Below are positions 1 through 6,835 of a stretch of 12,817 nt of DNA, in pieces. Both the position numbers and the translations under genes were made by a program. The stretch's first letter is position 1; every line of letters starts with the position of its first letter. The DNA lies in contig SLKB01000069.1 in NCBI GenBank assembly GCA_007134805.1, forward strand, positions 1 through 12,817, given 5' to 3'. The notes below the pieces were generated by a model that was not told the DNA's origin, did not search any database, and saw only the letters and a program-made list of their open reading frames with translations. The stretch is from Paracoccaceae bacterium (GTDB lineage Bacteria; Pseudomonadota; Alphaproteobacteria; Rhodobacterales; Rhodobacteraceae).

Positions 1-860
1 AGGCGCAAGCCCGCGGGCATGAGATCTGGTGCTACACACCTGACAAGCTGGTATTCCGAGAAGGGCGCGTGGCAGCGCTTGCACGGCCGATGACGCTGCA
101 AGCCGTCAAGGACAACCATGTGAGCTTTGGCGAGAGGGCGCTGTGCGATCTCTCCGCTCTCGATATCGTCTGGTTGCGCCAGGATCCGCCCTTCGACATG
201 AGCTATATCACAACAACCCATCTGCTCGACCTGATCCATCCGGGAACGCTTGTGGTCAATGATCCGTTCTGGGTGCGCAACTACCCCGAGAAACTTCTGG
301 TCCTGACCTTCCCGGGTCTGACGCCACCCACGATGATCGCGCGCGATCTGGCCAGCATCCGCGCTTTCAAGGCCGAGCATGGCGACATCATTTTGAAGCC
401 GCTCTATGGCAATGGCGGTGCGGGCGTGTTCCGGCTCGATCCGAACGACCGGAATCTTTCCTCGCTGCATGAACTGTTTACGACGATCAGCCGCGAGCCG
501 ATGATCGCGCAGAAATACCTGCCCGCCGTGACGCAAGGCGACAAGCGCATTATCCTGGTCGATGGTGAACCGATCGGCGCGATCAATCGCGTCCCCGCTG
601 ATGGCGAGACGCGCTCGAACATGCATGTCGGCGGCCGCCCCGAAAAGATCGCGATGACAGCGCGCGACCACGAGATCTGCGCCGCCATCGGCCCGCTTCT
701 GCGCGAAAAGGGGCAGATCTTTGTCGGCATCGATGTCATTGGCGATTATCTGACCGAAATCAACGTGACATCGCCCACTGGTCTGCAGGAACTCGAACGG
801 TTTGACGGCACCAATGGCGCCGCGCTCATCTGGGAGGCGATCGAGGCCAAGCGCCGATGA
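1..860 (+). CDS. gshB: Glutathione synthetase, 5'-truncated by window edge
   Basis: Joins gamma-glutamylcysteine to glycine with ATP, the last step of glutathione synthesis in the cytoplasm. The reading frame is open from base 3 and runs 285 codons to TGA at 858-860. The family is usually about 315 residues, so roughly 30 N-terminal residues lie outside the window. The GTG at 69 is inside the domain and is not the start. Visible family marks are the MxxxDPPFD-like segment ([10 protein letters not shown], near 174-203), the ATP-grasp glycine loop [10 protein letters not shown] (nt 396-425), QKYLPAV and GDKR in the middle, and the metal/ATP-binding end VGIDVIGD...TEINVTSPT (nt 726-779). Its last bases overlap the next start (ATGA), so the hydrolase downstream is probably translated from the same message. 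Assignment is very secure from motif order and spacing. Confidence 0.96.
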   Translation, partial: AQARGHEIWCYTPDKLVFREGRVAALARPMTLQAVKDNHVSFGERALCDLSALDIVWLRQDPPFDMSYITTTHLLDLIHPGTLVVNDPFWVRNYPEKLLVLTFPGLTPPTMIARDLASIRAFKAEHGDIILKPLYGNGGAGVFRLDPNDRNLSSLHELFTTISREPMIAQKYLPAVTQGDKRIILVDGEPIGAINRVPADGETRSNMHVGGRPEKIAMTARDHEICAAIGPLLREKGQIFVGIDVIGDYLTEINVTSPTGLQELERFDGTNGAALIWEAIEAKRR

Positions 861-1786
861 GCTGGCAACTCAAGGTGTTCCGTGTGCTGTTGCGGCATGG
901 GGTGCGCCGCTCGCTGGGTCGGCAGCGCGACAGCCTGTCCGCGCGCGCCTGGTTCGAACGCGCCGCCTGGGTCAATGCGCGCGGCCGGCCTTACCAGAAT
1001 TTCGTCGCGGACCAGTTCGAGACGACCGGGCATGATGTGCCGGCGCTCTGGACCGCACAGCCAGAGCGCGGCGCGCCCTTCATCCTCTACCTGCATGGCG
1101 GCGGCTACGTGATGGGTAATCCGCGCACACATGCAGCACTCGCGGCGTTCCTCGCGCGCAAGTCGGGGCTGCCGGTCTGCCTGCCGGATTACAGGCTTGC
1201 GCCCGAGCATCCCTTCCCGGCCGCATTCGAGGACGCGCGCTCTGTCTGGCAGGCGCTGATCGCACGCGGGCACGCGCCAGGCGCGATCGCGCTGGGCGGC
1301 GACTCAGCCGGAGGCGGGCTGGCGCTGGCCCTGCTCGGCGCGCTCTGCGCCGAGGATGCACCTCGGCCCGGCTGCGCCTTTGCTTTTTCGCCCTTCACCG
1401 ATCTCACCGTATCGGGGGCATCGATCCGGGAAAACGCACGCTCCGAATTGCTCCTGCCGGTCGAGCGGCTGTTCCAGTTGCGCGACCGGGTGCTCGCCGG
1501 GGCCGACCCGGCCGACCCGCGCGTCTCGCCGCTTTTTGCCCGATTTGGGGGCGCGCCGGCGGTCCTGATCCAGAATGCTCGCAGCGAGGTGCTGCGCGAC
1601 GACGCCCGGCGCATGGTTGCGCATCTGCGCGCGCAGGGCGGGCAGGTCACCCATCAGGAATGGGGCAACCTGCCCCATGTCTGGCAGTTCTTCCACGCCT
1701 GGATGCCCGAGGCGCGCGCAGCGCTGGTTCAGGCGGCGGCCTTCATCACTGCGCAGCTTCCGCCACGCCCTGCATCCGGTAGCTGA
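857..1786 (+). CDS. Alpha/beta hydrolase, HSL-type esterase/lipase family
   Basis: A 309-residue serine hydrolase of the hormone-sensitive-lipase (bacterial family IV) type; members cleave short-chain esters, but the substrate here is unknown. The oxyanion-hole motif HGGG is at residues 80-83 and the nucleophile elbow GDSAGG at 148-153 (Ser150). The catalytic His is probably His274 in PHVW. The acid position normally read as Asp in 'DxLRDD' is Glu244 here (SEVLRDDA); Glu or the following Asp248/Asp249 could serve. No signal peptide is evident, so it is likely cytoplasmic. The start codon overlaps the gshB stop by 4 bases (ATGA), with a GGGAGG stretch at 832-837 about 19 bases upstream, too far for a normal site, so coupling to gshB translation is likely. 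The 3' end overlaps the end of comM on the other strand by 41 bp. Confidence 0.9.
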   Translation: MSWQLKVFRVLLRHGVRRSLGRQRDSLSARAWFERAAWVNARGRPYQNFVADQFETTGHDVPALWTAQPERGAPFILYLHGGGYVMGNPRTHAALAAFLARKSGLPVCLPDYRLAPEHPFPAAFEDARSVWQALIARGHAPGAIALGGDSAGGGLALALLGALCAEDAPRPGCAFAFSPFTDLTVSGASIRENARSELLLPVERLFQLRDRVLAGADPADPRVSPLFARFGGAPAVLIQNARSEVLRDDARRMVAHLRAQGGQVTHQEWGNLPHVWQFFHAWMPEARAALVQAAAFITAQLPPRPASGS

Positions 1787-3266
1787 TCGCCTCTGCCATA
1801 TGCGGAGCACGCACCTCAGTGGCATCCGCGAGATCCGCAATTGTGCGCGCCACCCGCAACAGCCGATGATAGCCACGCGCGCTCAAACCGAAGCGCTCGG
1901 CCGCGCGGGTGAGCATCGCGCGCCCCTCCGGATCGGGGCGCGCAACCTCTTCGAGCAGACTGCCCTCTGCATCAGCATTGACCCGCAATCCGGGATAGGC
2001 CGCGAAGCGCACCGCCTGAATGGCGCGCGCCTTGGCCACGCGCGCGCCGATCCGGGCCGAGCACTCGCCCGAGGCGGGCAGATCCAGATCTGTGAAGGCG
2101 ACAGGCGGCACCTCGACCCGCAGATCGAACCTGTCCATCAGCGGCCCCGAGATCCGTCCCAGATAGTCCTCTCCGCACCCGGGTGCACGAGCGCAGGCAC
2201 GGCTCGGATCGGAGAGATACCCGCATTTGCAGGGGTTCGCGGCCGCGAGCAGAAGGAATTTGCACGGGTAGCGGATATGCGCATTGGCCCGCGCCACGAC
2301 GACCTCGCCCGTCTCGATCGGCTGGCGCAGGGTTTCCAGGACCATGCGCGGAAACTCCGGCAACTCATCGAGAAAGAGCACCCCATGATGCGCAAGCGAG
2401 ATCTCGCCGGGCTTGGCGCCCTTGCCGCCGCCCACGATCGCGGCCACCGAGGCCGTGTGATGCGGCTCCCGGAAGGGGCGCGCGCGCGAGATGCCGCCCT
2501 GAACAAGCAAGCCCGCGATCGACTGGATCATCGAAGTCTCGAGCGCTTCGGTCGGGCTCAGATCCGGCAGGATCCCCGGAAGCCGCGCGGCGAGCATCGA
2601 CTTGCCTGACCCGGGCGTGCCCAGCATCAGCATGTGGTGCCGCCCCGCGGCCGCGATCTCGAGGGCGCGTTTGGCGCGCTCCTGGCCCTTCACATCCCGG
2701 AAATCACGGCTCGCCACTGCTGGCTGAACCTCACCGGGGCGCGCGGGGCTGAGGGGGGCCTGCCCCGAATAGTGGCGGATCACCTGCATCAGGCTTGCCG
2801 GCGCGAACACGCGCGCCGCCTCGACCCAGGCCGCCTCTGGCCCGCAGGAGGACGGACAGATCAGCGCCTGCGCATGCTCGGCCGCTGCCATCGCTGCCGG
2901 CAGGGCCCCGGTCACGGCAACCAGGGCGCCATCGAGCGACAACTCGCCCAATGCTACAATCTCGGCCAGTTCTTCGCGGGGAATGATTTCCAGCGCCGCA
3001 AGCAGCGACAGCGCGATCGGCAAGTCGAAATGCGAGCCTTCCTTCGGCAGATCGGCAGGCGACAGATTGATCGTAATCCGCTTCGAGGGCAGCGCGATCG
3101 ACAGCGCCGCGAGCGCCGCACGCACCCGCTCGCGCGCTTCGGACACGGCCTTGTCGGGCAGGCCCACGATCTGAAAGCTCGGCATGCCCGGCGAGAGCGC
3201 GCATTGCACCTCGACCATGCGCGCCTCGATCCCTTCAAATGCCACGGTCAGGACCCGCGCAATCAT
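1746..3266 (-). CDS. comM: ComM/YifB family Mg-chelatase-like AAA+ ATPase
   Basis: A 506-residue protein of the YifB/ComM family. In naturally transformable bacteria ComM is a hexameric helicase that promotes branch migration during integration of incoming DNA; in many other bacteria the role is unproven. The N-terminal Lon-protease-like fold (about residues 1-170) carries GLPDKAVSEARERV and NLSPADLPKEGSHFDLPIAL. The AAA+ core follows, with Walker A GTPGSGKS (216-223) and Walker B VLFLDE (296-301), then a cysteine cluster (Cys346, Cys348, Cys358, Cys364) that looks metal-binding, and the C-terminal Mg-chelatase domain ending in [11 protein letters not shown]. The start at 3264-3266 (MIARVLTVAFEG) fits the family; an ATG two codons upstream (3270-3272) is nearly as good and lies closer to the GGGGAGG stretch. 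Further upstream codons to 3359 look non-homologous. The gene is divergent from rpoH. Confidence 0.95.
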   Translation of the reverse strand: MIARVLTVAFEGIEARMVEVQCALSPGMPSFQIVGLPDKAVSEARERVRAALAALSIALPSKRITINLSPADLPKEGSHFDLPIALSLLAALEIIPREELAEIVALGELSLDGALVAVTGALPAAMAAAEHAQALICPSSCGPEAAWVEAARVFAPASLMQVIRHYSGQAPLSPARPGEVQPAVASRDFRDVKGQERAKRALEIAAAGRHHMLMLGTPGSGKSMLAARLPGILPDLSPTEALETSMIQSIAGLLVQGGISRARPFREPHHTASVAAIVGGGKGAKPGEISLAHHGVLFLDELPEFPRMVLETLRQPIETGEVVVARANAHIRYPCKFLLLAAANPCKCGYLSDPSRACARAPGCGEDYLGRISGPLMDRFDLRVEVPPVAFTDLDLPASGECSARIGARVAKARAIQAVRFAAYPGLRVNADAEGSLLEEVARPDPEGRAMLTRAAERFGLSARGYHRLLRVARTIADLADATEVRAPHMAEAISYRMQGVAEAAQ

Positions 3267-3369
3267 CCCCATCCCCGCTCGACCACCTCCCCAAGATAGA
3301 CCGGCAGAAGGTTTCGATATGGTTAAACCCTGCGCACACCCTGTTAGCAGCGATCGCAATAAAGTTTCA

Positions 3370-3396
3370 CAGAAGATGAACCGAATGCATCTTCTG
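3370..3396. repeat. 9-bp perfect inverted repeat upstream of rpoH
   Basis: CAGAAGATG (3370-3378) and CATCTTCTG (3388-3396) are exact reverse complements separated by 9 bases. The repeat lies in the 167-bp divergent spacer between comM and rpoH and overlaps the -35 and spacer of the candidate rpoH promoter. It could be a protein-binding operator, or an RNA hairpin if a more upstream promoter is used. What binds it is not known. Confidence 0.6.
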
Positions 3397-3406
3397 CGCG
3401 TATACT
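3377..3406 (+). promoter_or_regulatory. Candidate rpoH promoter (ECF/RpoE-like or sigma-70-like)
   Basis: TGAACC (3377-3382), an 18-base spacer and TATACT (3401-3406) lie 28 bases before the rpoH start codon. The -35 resembles the TGATCC element of RpoE-ChrR promoters described for Rhodobacter rpoHII, while the -10 resembles a housekeeping element. Neither is an exact match, so which sigma factor uses it is open. It is the best-looking promoter in this spacer. Confidence 0.4.
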
Positions 3407-3422
3407 TGGTAATTATGACTGC

Positions 3423-3428
3423 AGGGGA
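3423..3428 (+). promoter_or_regulatory. Ribosome binding site of rpoH
   Basis: AGGGGA ends five bases before the ATG at 3434, a good Shine-Dalgarno position. It supports 3434 as the start of the sigma factor and lies outside the upstream inverted repeat. Confidence 0.6.
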
Positions 3429-3433
3429 ACATC

Positions 3434-4312
3434 ATGGCACTCGATTTTTCAGACGACCGGAGACTGTCCCGCCTCGCCATGAAAGCAGAATTGCTGGATG
3501 CTGAAACTGAGCTGAAACTTGCATATGCATGGCGTGATCATCGCGATGAAGCTGCCCTTCATCGCCTTATCACGGCCTATATGCGGCTTGCAATTTCGAT
3601 GGCGGGCAAATTTCGGCGGTATGGTGCGCCGATGAACGATCTTATCCAGGAAGCCGGGCTTGGCCTGATGAAGGCCGCAGACAAGTTCGATCCGGATCGC
3701 GGGGTACGCTTTTCGACCTACGCTGTATGGTGGATCAAGGCTAGCATTCAAGACTATGTGATGCGCAATTGGTCGATGGTCCGCACGGGATCAACGTCGA
3801 GCCAGAAGTCCTTGTTTTTCAATCTTCGTCGTGTGCAGGCTAAGTTCGAGCGCGAGGCAATGGCGCGCGGAGAAGAACTTGATCCGCACCAACTCCGCGC
3901 AATGATCTCGCGCGAGGTGGGTGTTCCCTTGCACGATGTCGAGATGATGGAAGGGCGCCTGTCGGGATCGGACTACTCGCTCAACGCCACTCAATCGAGT
4001 GACGAGGACGGGCGCGAGTGGATCGACGTGCTGGAAGACGATCGCCCACAGGCGGGGGTCGAGGTCGAGCAGGCGCATGACATGGCGCAGTTGCGCGACT
4101 GGTTGGTTGATGCCATGCAGGGCCTCAGCGCGCGCGAGCGTTTCATTGTGCGCGAGCGCAAGCTGCGAGAAGATCCGCGCACGCTTGAATCGCTTGGCGA
4201 AGAGCTTGGCCTTTCCAAAGAGCGCGTGCGTCAGGTCGAGGCAGCGGCATTTCAGAAGATGCGCAAGTCTTTGGAAAGCCAGTCCAAGGAAGTCTTTCAC
4301 TTCCTTGCATGA
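3434..4312 (+). CDS. rpoH: RpoH-family alternative sigma factor (RpoHII-like)
   Basis: A 292-residue sigma-32 type factor that directs RNA polymerase to heat-shock and, in Rhodobacter relatives, singlet-oxygen/oxidative stress promoters. Region 2 spans about 45-115, with the core-binding and -10 recognition stretch DLIQEAGLGLMKAADKFDP and FSTYAVWWIKASIQDYVM. The RpoH box is QKSLFFNLR (124-132), the mark that separates RpoH from housekeeping sigma. Region 4 spans about 220-280, with the helix-turn-helix LESLGEELGLSKERVRQVEA (251-270) for -35 recognition. The box reads QKSLFFNLR rather than the QKKLFFNLR usual in RpoHI, and the N-terminus (MALDFSDDRRLSRLAMKAE) also fits the RpoHII branch; this sub-assignment is from memory. 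The start is supported by AGGGGA at 3423-3428. The stop overlaps the next gene by ATGA. Confidence 0.94.
   Translation: MALDFSDDRRLSRLAMKAELLDAETELKLAYAWRDHRDEAALHRLITAYMRLAISMAGKFRRYGAPMNDLIQEAGLGLMKAADKFDPDRGVRFSTYAVWWIKASIQDYVMRNWSMVRTGSTSSQKSLFFNLRRVQAKFEREAMARGEELDPHQLRAMISREVGVPLHDVEMMEGRLSGSDYSLNATQSSDEDGREWIDVLEDDRPQAGVEVEQAHDMAQLRDWLVDAMQGLSARERFIVRERKLREDPRTLESLGEELGLSKERVRQVEAAAFQKMRKSLESQSKEVFHFLA
4285..4307 (+). promoter_or_regulatory. Hairpin at rpoH/chaN junction pairing an SD-like stretch
   Basis: CAAGGAAGT (4285-4293) pairs perfectly with ACTTCCTTG (4299-4307) across a 5-base loop (CTTTC). The stem ends one base before the chaN-like ATG at 4309. The left arm holds AAGGAAG, the nearest purine-rich Shine-Dalgarno-like stretch for that gene, although at 16 bases it is farther from the ATG than usual. 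No U-run follows, so it is not a standard terminator. The likely effect is to block independent initiation on the downstream gene until ribosomes finishing rpoH melt the stem. Confidence 0.55.
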
Positions 4313-5106
4313 AAACGGCCCTTGCACTATGTAGCGTGATCGCGTCCCCGTCCCTCGCGGCGGAAATAACGTCGGATGAGTTGACCTCGCTGCCCGCGGC
4401 TGATGTCGTGTTCCTTGGCGAGGTGCATGACAACCCAGCGCATCATGCGAACCAGTTGCAGGCAATTGATAACATAGCCCCGACCGCGCTCGTGTTCGAA
4501 ATGTTGACGCCTGATCAGGCGGCGCGCATCGAGCGGCCCTTGCCGGATCAGGATGAACTGGCGCGTCTGCTCGACTGGGAATCGTCGGGCTGGCCTGATT
4601 TCGCGATGTACTATCCGCTGTTCGAGGCCAGCCCGTCAGCTGCAATTTTCGGCGCTGCGGTCCCGCGCGATGCAGCGCGCGAGGCGATGGGCGGCGATCT
4701 GACAGAACTGTTCTCGGGTGACGCGCGCCGCTTCGGTCTGGACACGGAGCTCGACGCCGAACTTCAAGAGCATCGCGAACAGCTTCAGGCGCGCGCGCAT
4801 TGCGATGCGCTGCCAGAATCCATGCTGCCTGACATGGTGGCGATCCAGCGGTGGCGCGATGCCGAACTGGCAGCCAGCGCGCACGAGGCCCATGAGGCGA
4901 CGGGTGGGCCAGTGGTCGTGATCACGGGAACTGCTCACACACGAAATGATTGGGGCGCCCCTGCAAAGCTGCGACAGGCGGCGCCAGATCTGGATGTCCT
5001 GTCGCTTGGGCAATACGAAGTGGCGCTTGATGCGGCCCCGCCCCATAATTTTTGGCTGATCACTGACCCGCACCCCCGCCCCGACCCCTGTGACGCCTTC
5101 CGCTGA
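4309..5106 (+). CDS. ChaN-like secreted protein, haem-binding/Tiki superfamily
   Basis: A 265-residue protein of the ChaN (DUF399) family; the characterised Campylobacter ChaN binds haem at the cell surface, and the fold belongs to the Tiki/EreA superfamily. Here FLGEVHDNPAHH (residues 35-46) holds the conserved GExH motif, FEM (63-65) follows, and GTAHTRNDWG (207-216) provides the C-terminal conserved histidine. The N-terminus is a short Sec signal (MKTALALCSVIASPSLA, cleavage probably after residue 17), predicting a periplasmic protein. Cys8 is not in a convincing lipobox (residue before it is Leu), so I do not call it a lipoprotein. The start overlaps the rpoH stop by 4 bases, pointing to cotranscription and coupled translation with the sigma factor. 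Function in this organism is inferred from the family only. Confidence 0.85.
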   Translation: MKTALALCSVIASPSLAAEITSDELTSLPAADVVFLGEVHDNPAHHANQLQAIDNIAPTALVFEMLTPDQAARIERPLPDQDELARLLDWESSGWPDFAMYYPLFEASPSAAIFGAAVPRDAAREAMGGDLTELFSGDARRFGLDTELDAELQEHREQLQARAHCDALPESMLPDMVAIQRWRDAELAASAHEAHEATGGPVVVITGTAHTRNDWGAPAKLRQAAPDLDVLSLGQYEVALDAAPPHNFWLITDPHPRPDPCDAFR

Positions 5107-5133
5107 ACGTTTCGCGGGGCTTCCGCTTCGTTC
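5105..5133 (+). terminator. Candidate imperfect hairpin after the ChaN-like gene
   Basis: GAACG (5105-5109) pairs with CGTTC (5129-5133), and inside it GCGG (5114-5117) pairs with CCGC (5123-5126) around a 5-base loop, with a small internal loop. It starts at the stop codon of the ChaN-like gene. There is no U-run, so a rho-independent terminator is doubtful. Confidence 0.3.
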
Positions 5134-5145
5134 GTCAAGCGCGTA

Positions 5146-5158
5146 TGCCTGACAGGCA
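5146..5158. repeat. 13-bp palindrome upstream of coaBC
   Basis: TGCCTG-A-CAGGCA is a perfect palindrome around one central base, 22 bases before the coaBC start, in the 74-bp spacer after the ChaN-like gene. It might be an operator; no regulator can be named and a chance origin is possible. Confidence 0.3.
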
Positions 5159-5169
5159 AGGCAAGGTCT

Positions 5170-5175
5170 GGAGGG
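5170..5175 (+). promoter_or_regulatory. Ribosome binding site that fixes the coaBC start
   Basis: GGAGGG ends five bases before the ATG at 5181. It favours that start over the in-frame ATG at 5145, whose 12 extra residues do not resemble the family. Confidence 0.75.
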
Positions 5176-5180
5176 ACGCG

Positions 5181-6371
5181 ATGCTGCAAGGAAAACGCAT
5201 CACGCTGATCATCGGGGGCGGGATTGCCGCATATAAATGCCTTGAAGTGATCCGCATGCTGCGGCGCGCAGGGGCTTCGGTCATCCCGGTGCTGACGAAA
5301 GCGGCCACTGAATTTGTGACACCGATGTCGGTGGCGGCGCTGTCGGAAGCGCGGGTTTTTCAGCATCTCTTCGATCTCAAGGACGAGGCTGAGATGGGTC
5401 ACATCCAGCTTTCGCGCGAGGCGGATCTGATTGTCGTCGCACCTGCCACGGCAGATCTCATCGCACGCATGGCGACAGGCCAAGCCGGTGATCTTGCCTC
5501 GACGCTGCTCTTGGCGACAGACAAACCTGTGCTGATCGCGCCGGCGATGAATGTGCGGATGTGGGAGCATCCAGCGACGCAACGCAACCTGACGCAGCTC
5601 CGCGCCGATGGTATTGGCATGATCGGACCGAATGCGGGCGACATGGCCTGTGGTGAATTCGGGCTCGGCCGCATGGCAGAGCCGACCGAGATCATCGATT
5701 CCATCATCGGGGCGCTCGGCCCGCGTCCGCTTTCCGGCACGCGAATCCTTGTGACATCTGGGCCCACGCATGAACCGATTGATCCGGTCCGCTACATCGC
5801 CAATCGCTCCTCGGGGGCGCAGGGGACTGCGCTGGCCGCAGCCCTCCGCGATCTGGGTGCCGAAGTCGTCTTCGTTACAGGCCCCGCGCAGGTTCCCGCG
5901 CCCCCCGGGGTCACGCTGCACCGGATCGAAACCGCAGCACAAATGCTTGAGGCATCGCTCGGCGCCCTTCCAGTCGATGCGGCGATCTTCGCGGCTGCCG
6001 TGGCCGACTGGCGCGTGCAGGAAAACTTCACGCAGAAGATCAAGAAAGGCGCCCAAGGAACTCCTAAAATTGAATTCTGTGAGAACCCGGATATTCTTGC
6101 GACGATCTCGCACCACGCCTTGCGGCCTAGGCTCGTGATCGGTTTCGCCGCCGAGACGGAGAATGTCGTAGCACAGGCGGCAGCAAAACGTGCACGCAAG
6201 GGCTGCGACTGGATCGTGGCAAATGACGTCTCGCCCGGCACAGGGATTATGGGCGGATCGCGCAACACGGTACACCTGATCACCGCCGAGGGCCGCGAAG
6301 ACTGGCCTAGCCTGCCGAAGACCGAAGTGGCACATCGCCTTGCCGCGCGCATCGTCGAGGCCCTGAAATGA
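5181..6371 (+). CDS. coaBC: Bifunctional PPC decarboxylase / PPC synthetase (CoaBC)
   Basis: A 396-residue flavoprotein that first couples 4'-phosphopantothenate to cysteine (CoaB, CTP-dependent) and then decarboxylates the product to 4'-phosphopantetheine (CoaC), two steps of coenzyme A synthesis. The CoaC half (about 1-180) shows GGGIAAYK (12-19), the active-site His74 in MGHIQL, the FMN/substrate motif PAMNVRMW (121-128) and the ACGE loop with Cys157. The CoaB half (about 185-396) shows [21 protein letters not shown] (from 192), AAVADWRV (272-279), IKKG with Lys288/Lys289, and GFAAET. The start is set by GGAGGG at 5170-5175. The stop overlaps dut by ATGA, and dut-moeB follow closely, so the three are likely one operon. 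Confidence 0.97.
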   Translation: MLQGKRITLIIGGGIAAYKCLEVIRMLRRAGASVIPVLTKAATEFVTPMSVAALSEARVFQHLFDLKDEAEMGHIQLSREADLIVVAPATADLIARMATGQAGDLASTLLLATDKPVLIAPAMNVRMWEHPATQRNLTQLRADGIGMIGPNAGDMACGEFGLGRMAEPTEIIDSIIGALGPRPLSGTRILVTSGPTHEPIDPVRYIANRSSGAQGTALAAALRDLGAEVVFVTGPAQVPAPPGVTLHRIETAAQMLEASLGALPVDAAIFAAAVADWRVQENFTQKIKKGAQGTPKIEFCENPDILATISHHALRPRLVIGFAAETENVVAQAAAKRARKGCDWIVANDVSPGTGIMGGSRNTVHLITAEGREDWPSLPKTEVAHRLAARIVEALK

Positions 6372-6835
6372 CCCCGGTCGTGCGCTTCCTCCGCCTGCCC
6401 GGCGGTGACCCTGATGTCGCATTGCCCGCCTATCTGACCGCGGGCGCCGCCGGTGCCGATCTGCGCGCCAACCTGCCGGCAGAACAGCGCGCTGCGGGCC
6501 TAGTGCTTAATCCGGGCGCGCGCGCGCTGGTGCCAACGGGGCTCGCCTGCCAGATCCCCAAAGGCTTCGAGATGCAGATCCGCGCGCGCTCTGGCCTTGC
6601 CTTACGCAAGGGGATCGCGCTGCCGAACGCGCCTGCGACGATCGACAGCGACTATCGCGGCCCGCTCGGTGTCATCCTGATCAATCTCGGGCAAGAGCCG
6701 TTTCGAGTCGAGCACGGGGCGCGGATTGCGCAAATCGTCATCGCGCCTGTGGCCCGCGCAGAATTCCGCTTGACCGATGCGCTCGACGCGACAGGTCGCG
6801 GAACGGGTGGGTATGGCTCGACCGGGACAAAGTGA
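6368..6835 (+). CDS. dut: dUTP diphosphatase (trimeric dUTPase)
   Basis: Hydrolyses dUTP to dUMP and pyrophosphate, keeping uracil out of DNA and supplying dUMP for thymidylate synthesis. The 155-residue length and all five motifs fit the homotrimeric class: motif 1 AGADLRA (28-34), motif 2 RSGLA (74-78), motif 3 TIDSDYRG (91-98, catalytic Asp93), motif 4 GARIAQIVI (117-125) and the glycine-rich C-terminal arm [11 protein letters not shown] (143-153), with Tyr in place of the common Phe. The start overlaps the coaBC stop by 4 bases, and the stop codon abuts the moeB start directly. A coaBC-dut neighbourhood is common in proteobacteria. Confidence 0.97.
   Translation: MTPVVRFLRLPGGDPDVALPAYLTAGAAGADLRANLPAEQRAAGLVLNPGARALVPTGLACQIPKGFEMQIRARSGLALRKGIALPNAPATIDSDYRGPLGVILINLGQEPFRVEHGARIAQIVIAPVARAEFRLTDALDATGRGTGGYGSTGTK

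Noticed and set aside
1575..2609. Open frame of 344 codons on the plus strand
   Set aside because: It runs across the end of the hydrolase in another frame and then antisense to comM, whose motifs are complete.
3267..3359. Extended N-terminus of ComM from 3359
   Set aside because: The extra residues do not look like the family, which begins at MIARVLTVAFEG, and they would run through the GGGGAGG ribosome-site candidate.
4285..4307. Hairpin as a rho-independent terminator after rpoH
   Set aside because: No U-run follows and the next gene starts one base later, so a translational role is more likely.
4309..4360. ChaN-like protein as a lipoprotein anchored at Cys8
   Set aside because: The residue before the cysteine is Leu and the cysteine comes too early; a signal peptidase I site after residue 17 fits better.
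3791..4645. Open frame of 284 codons on the minus strand
   Set aside because: It is antisense to rpoH and the ChaN-like gene and carries no family signature.
4935..6422. Long open frame of 495 codons on the minus strand
   Set aside because: It lies wholly opposite coaBC and parts of chaN-like and dut, which have clear family motifs. The translation is low-complexity and rich in Arg, Cys and His, typical of an antisense frame in GC-rich DNA.
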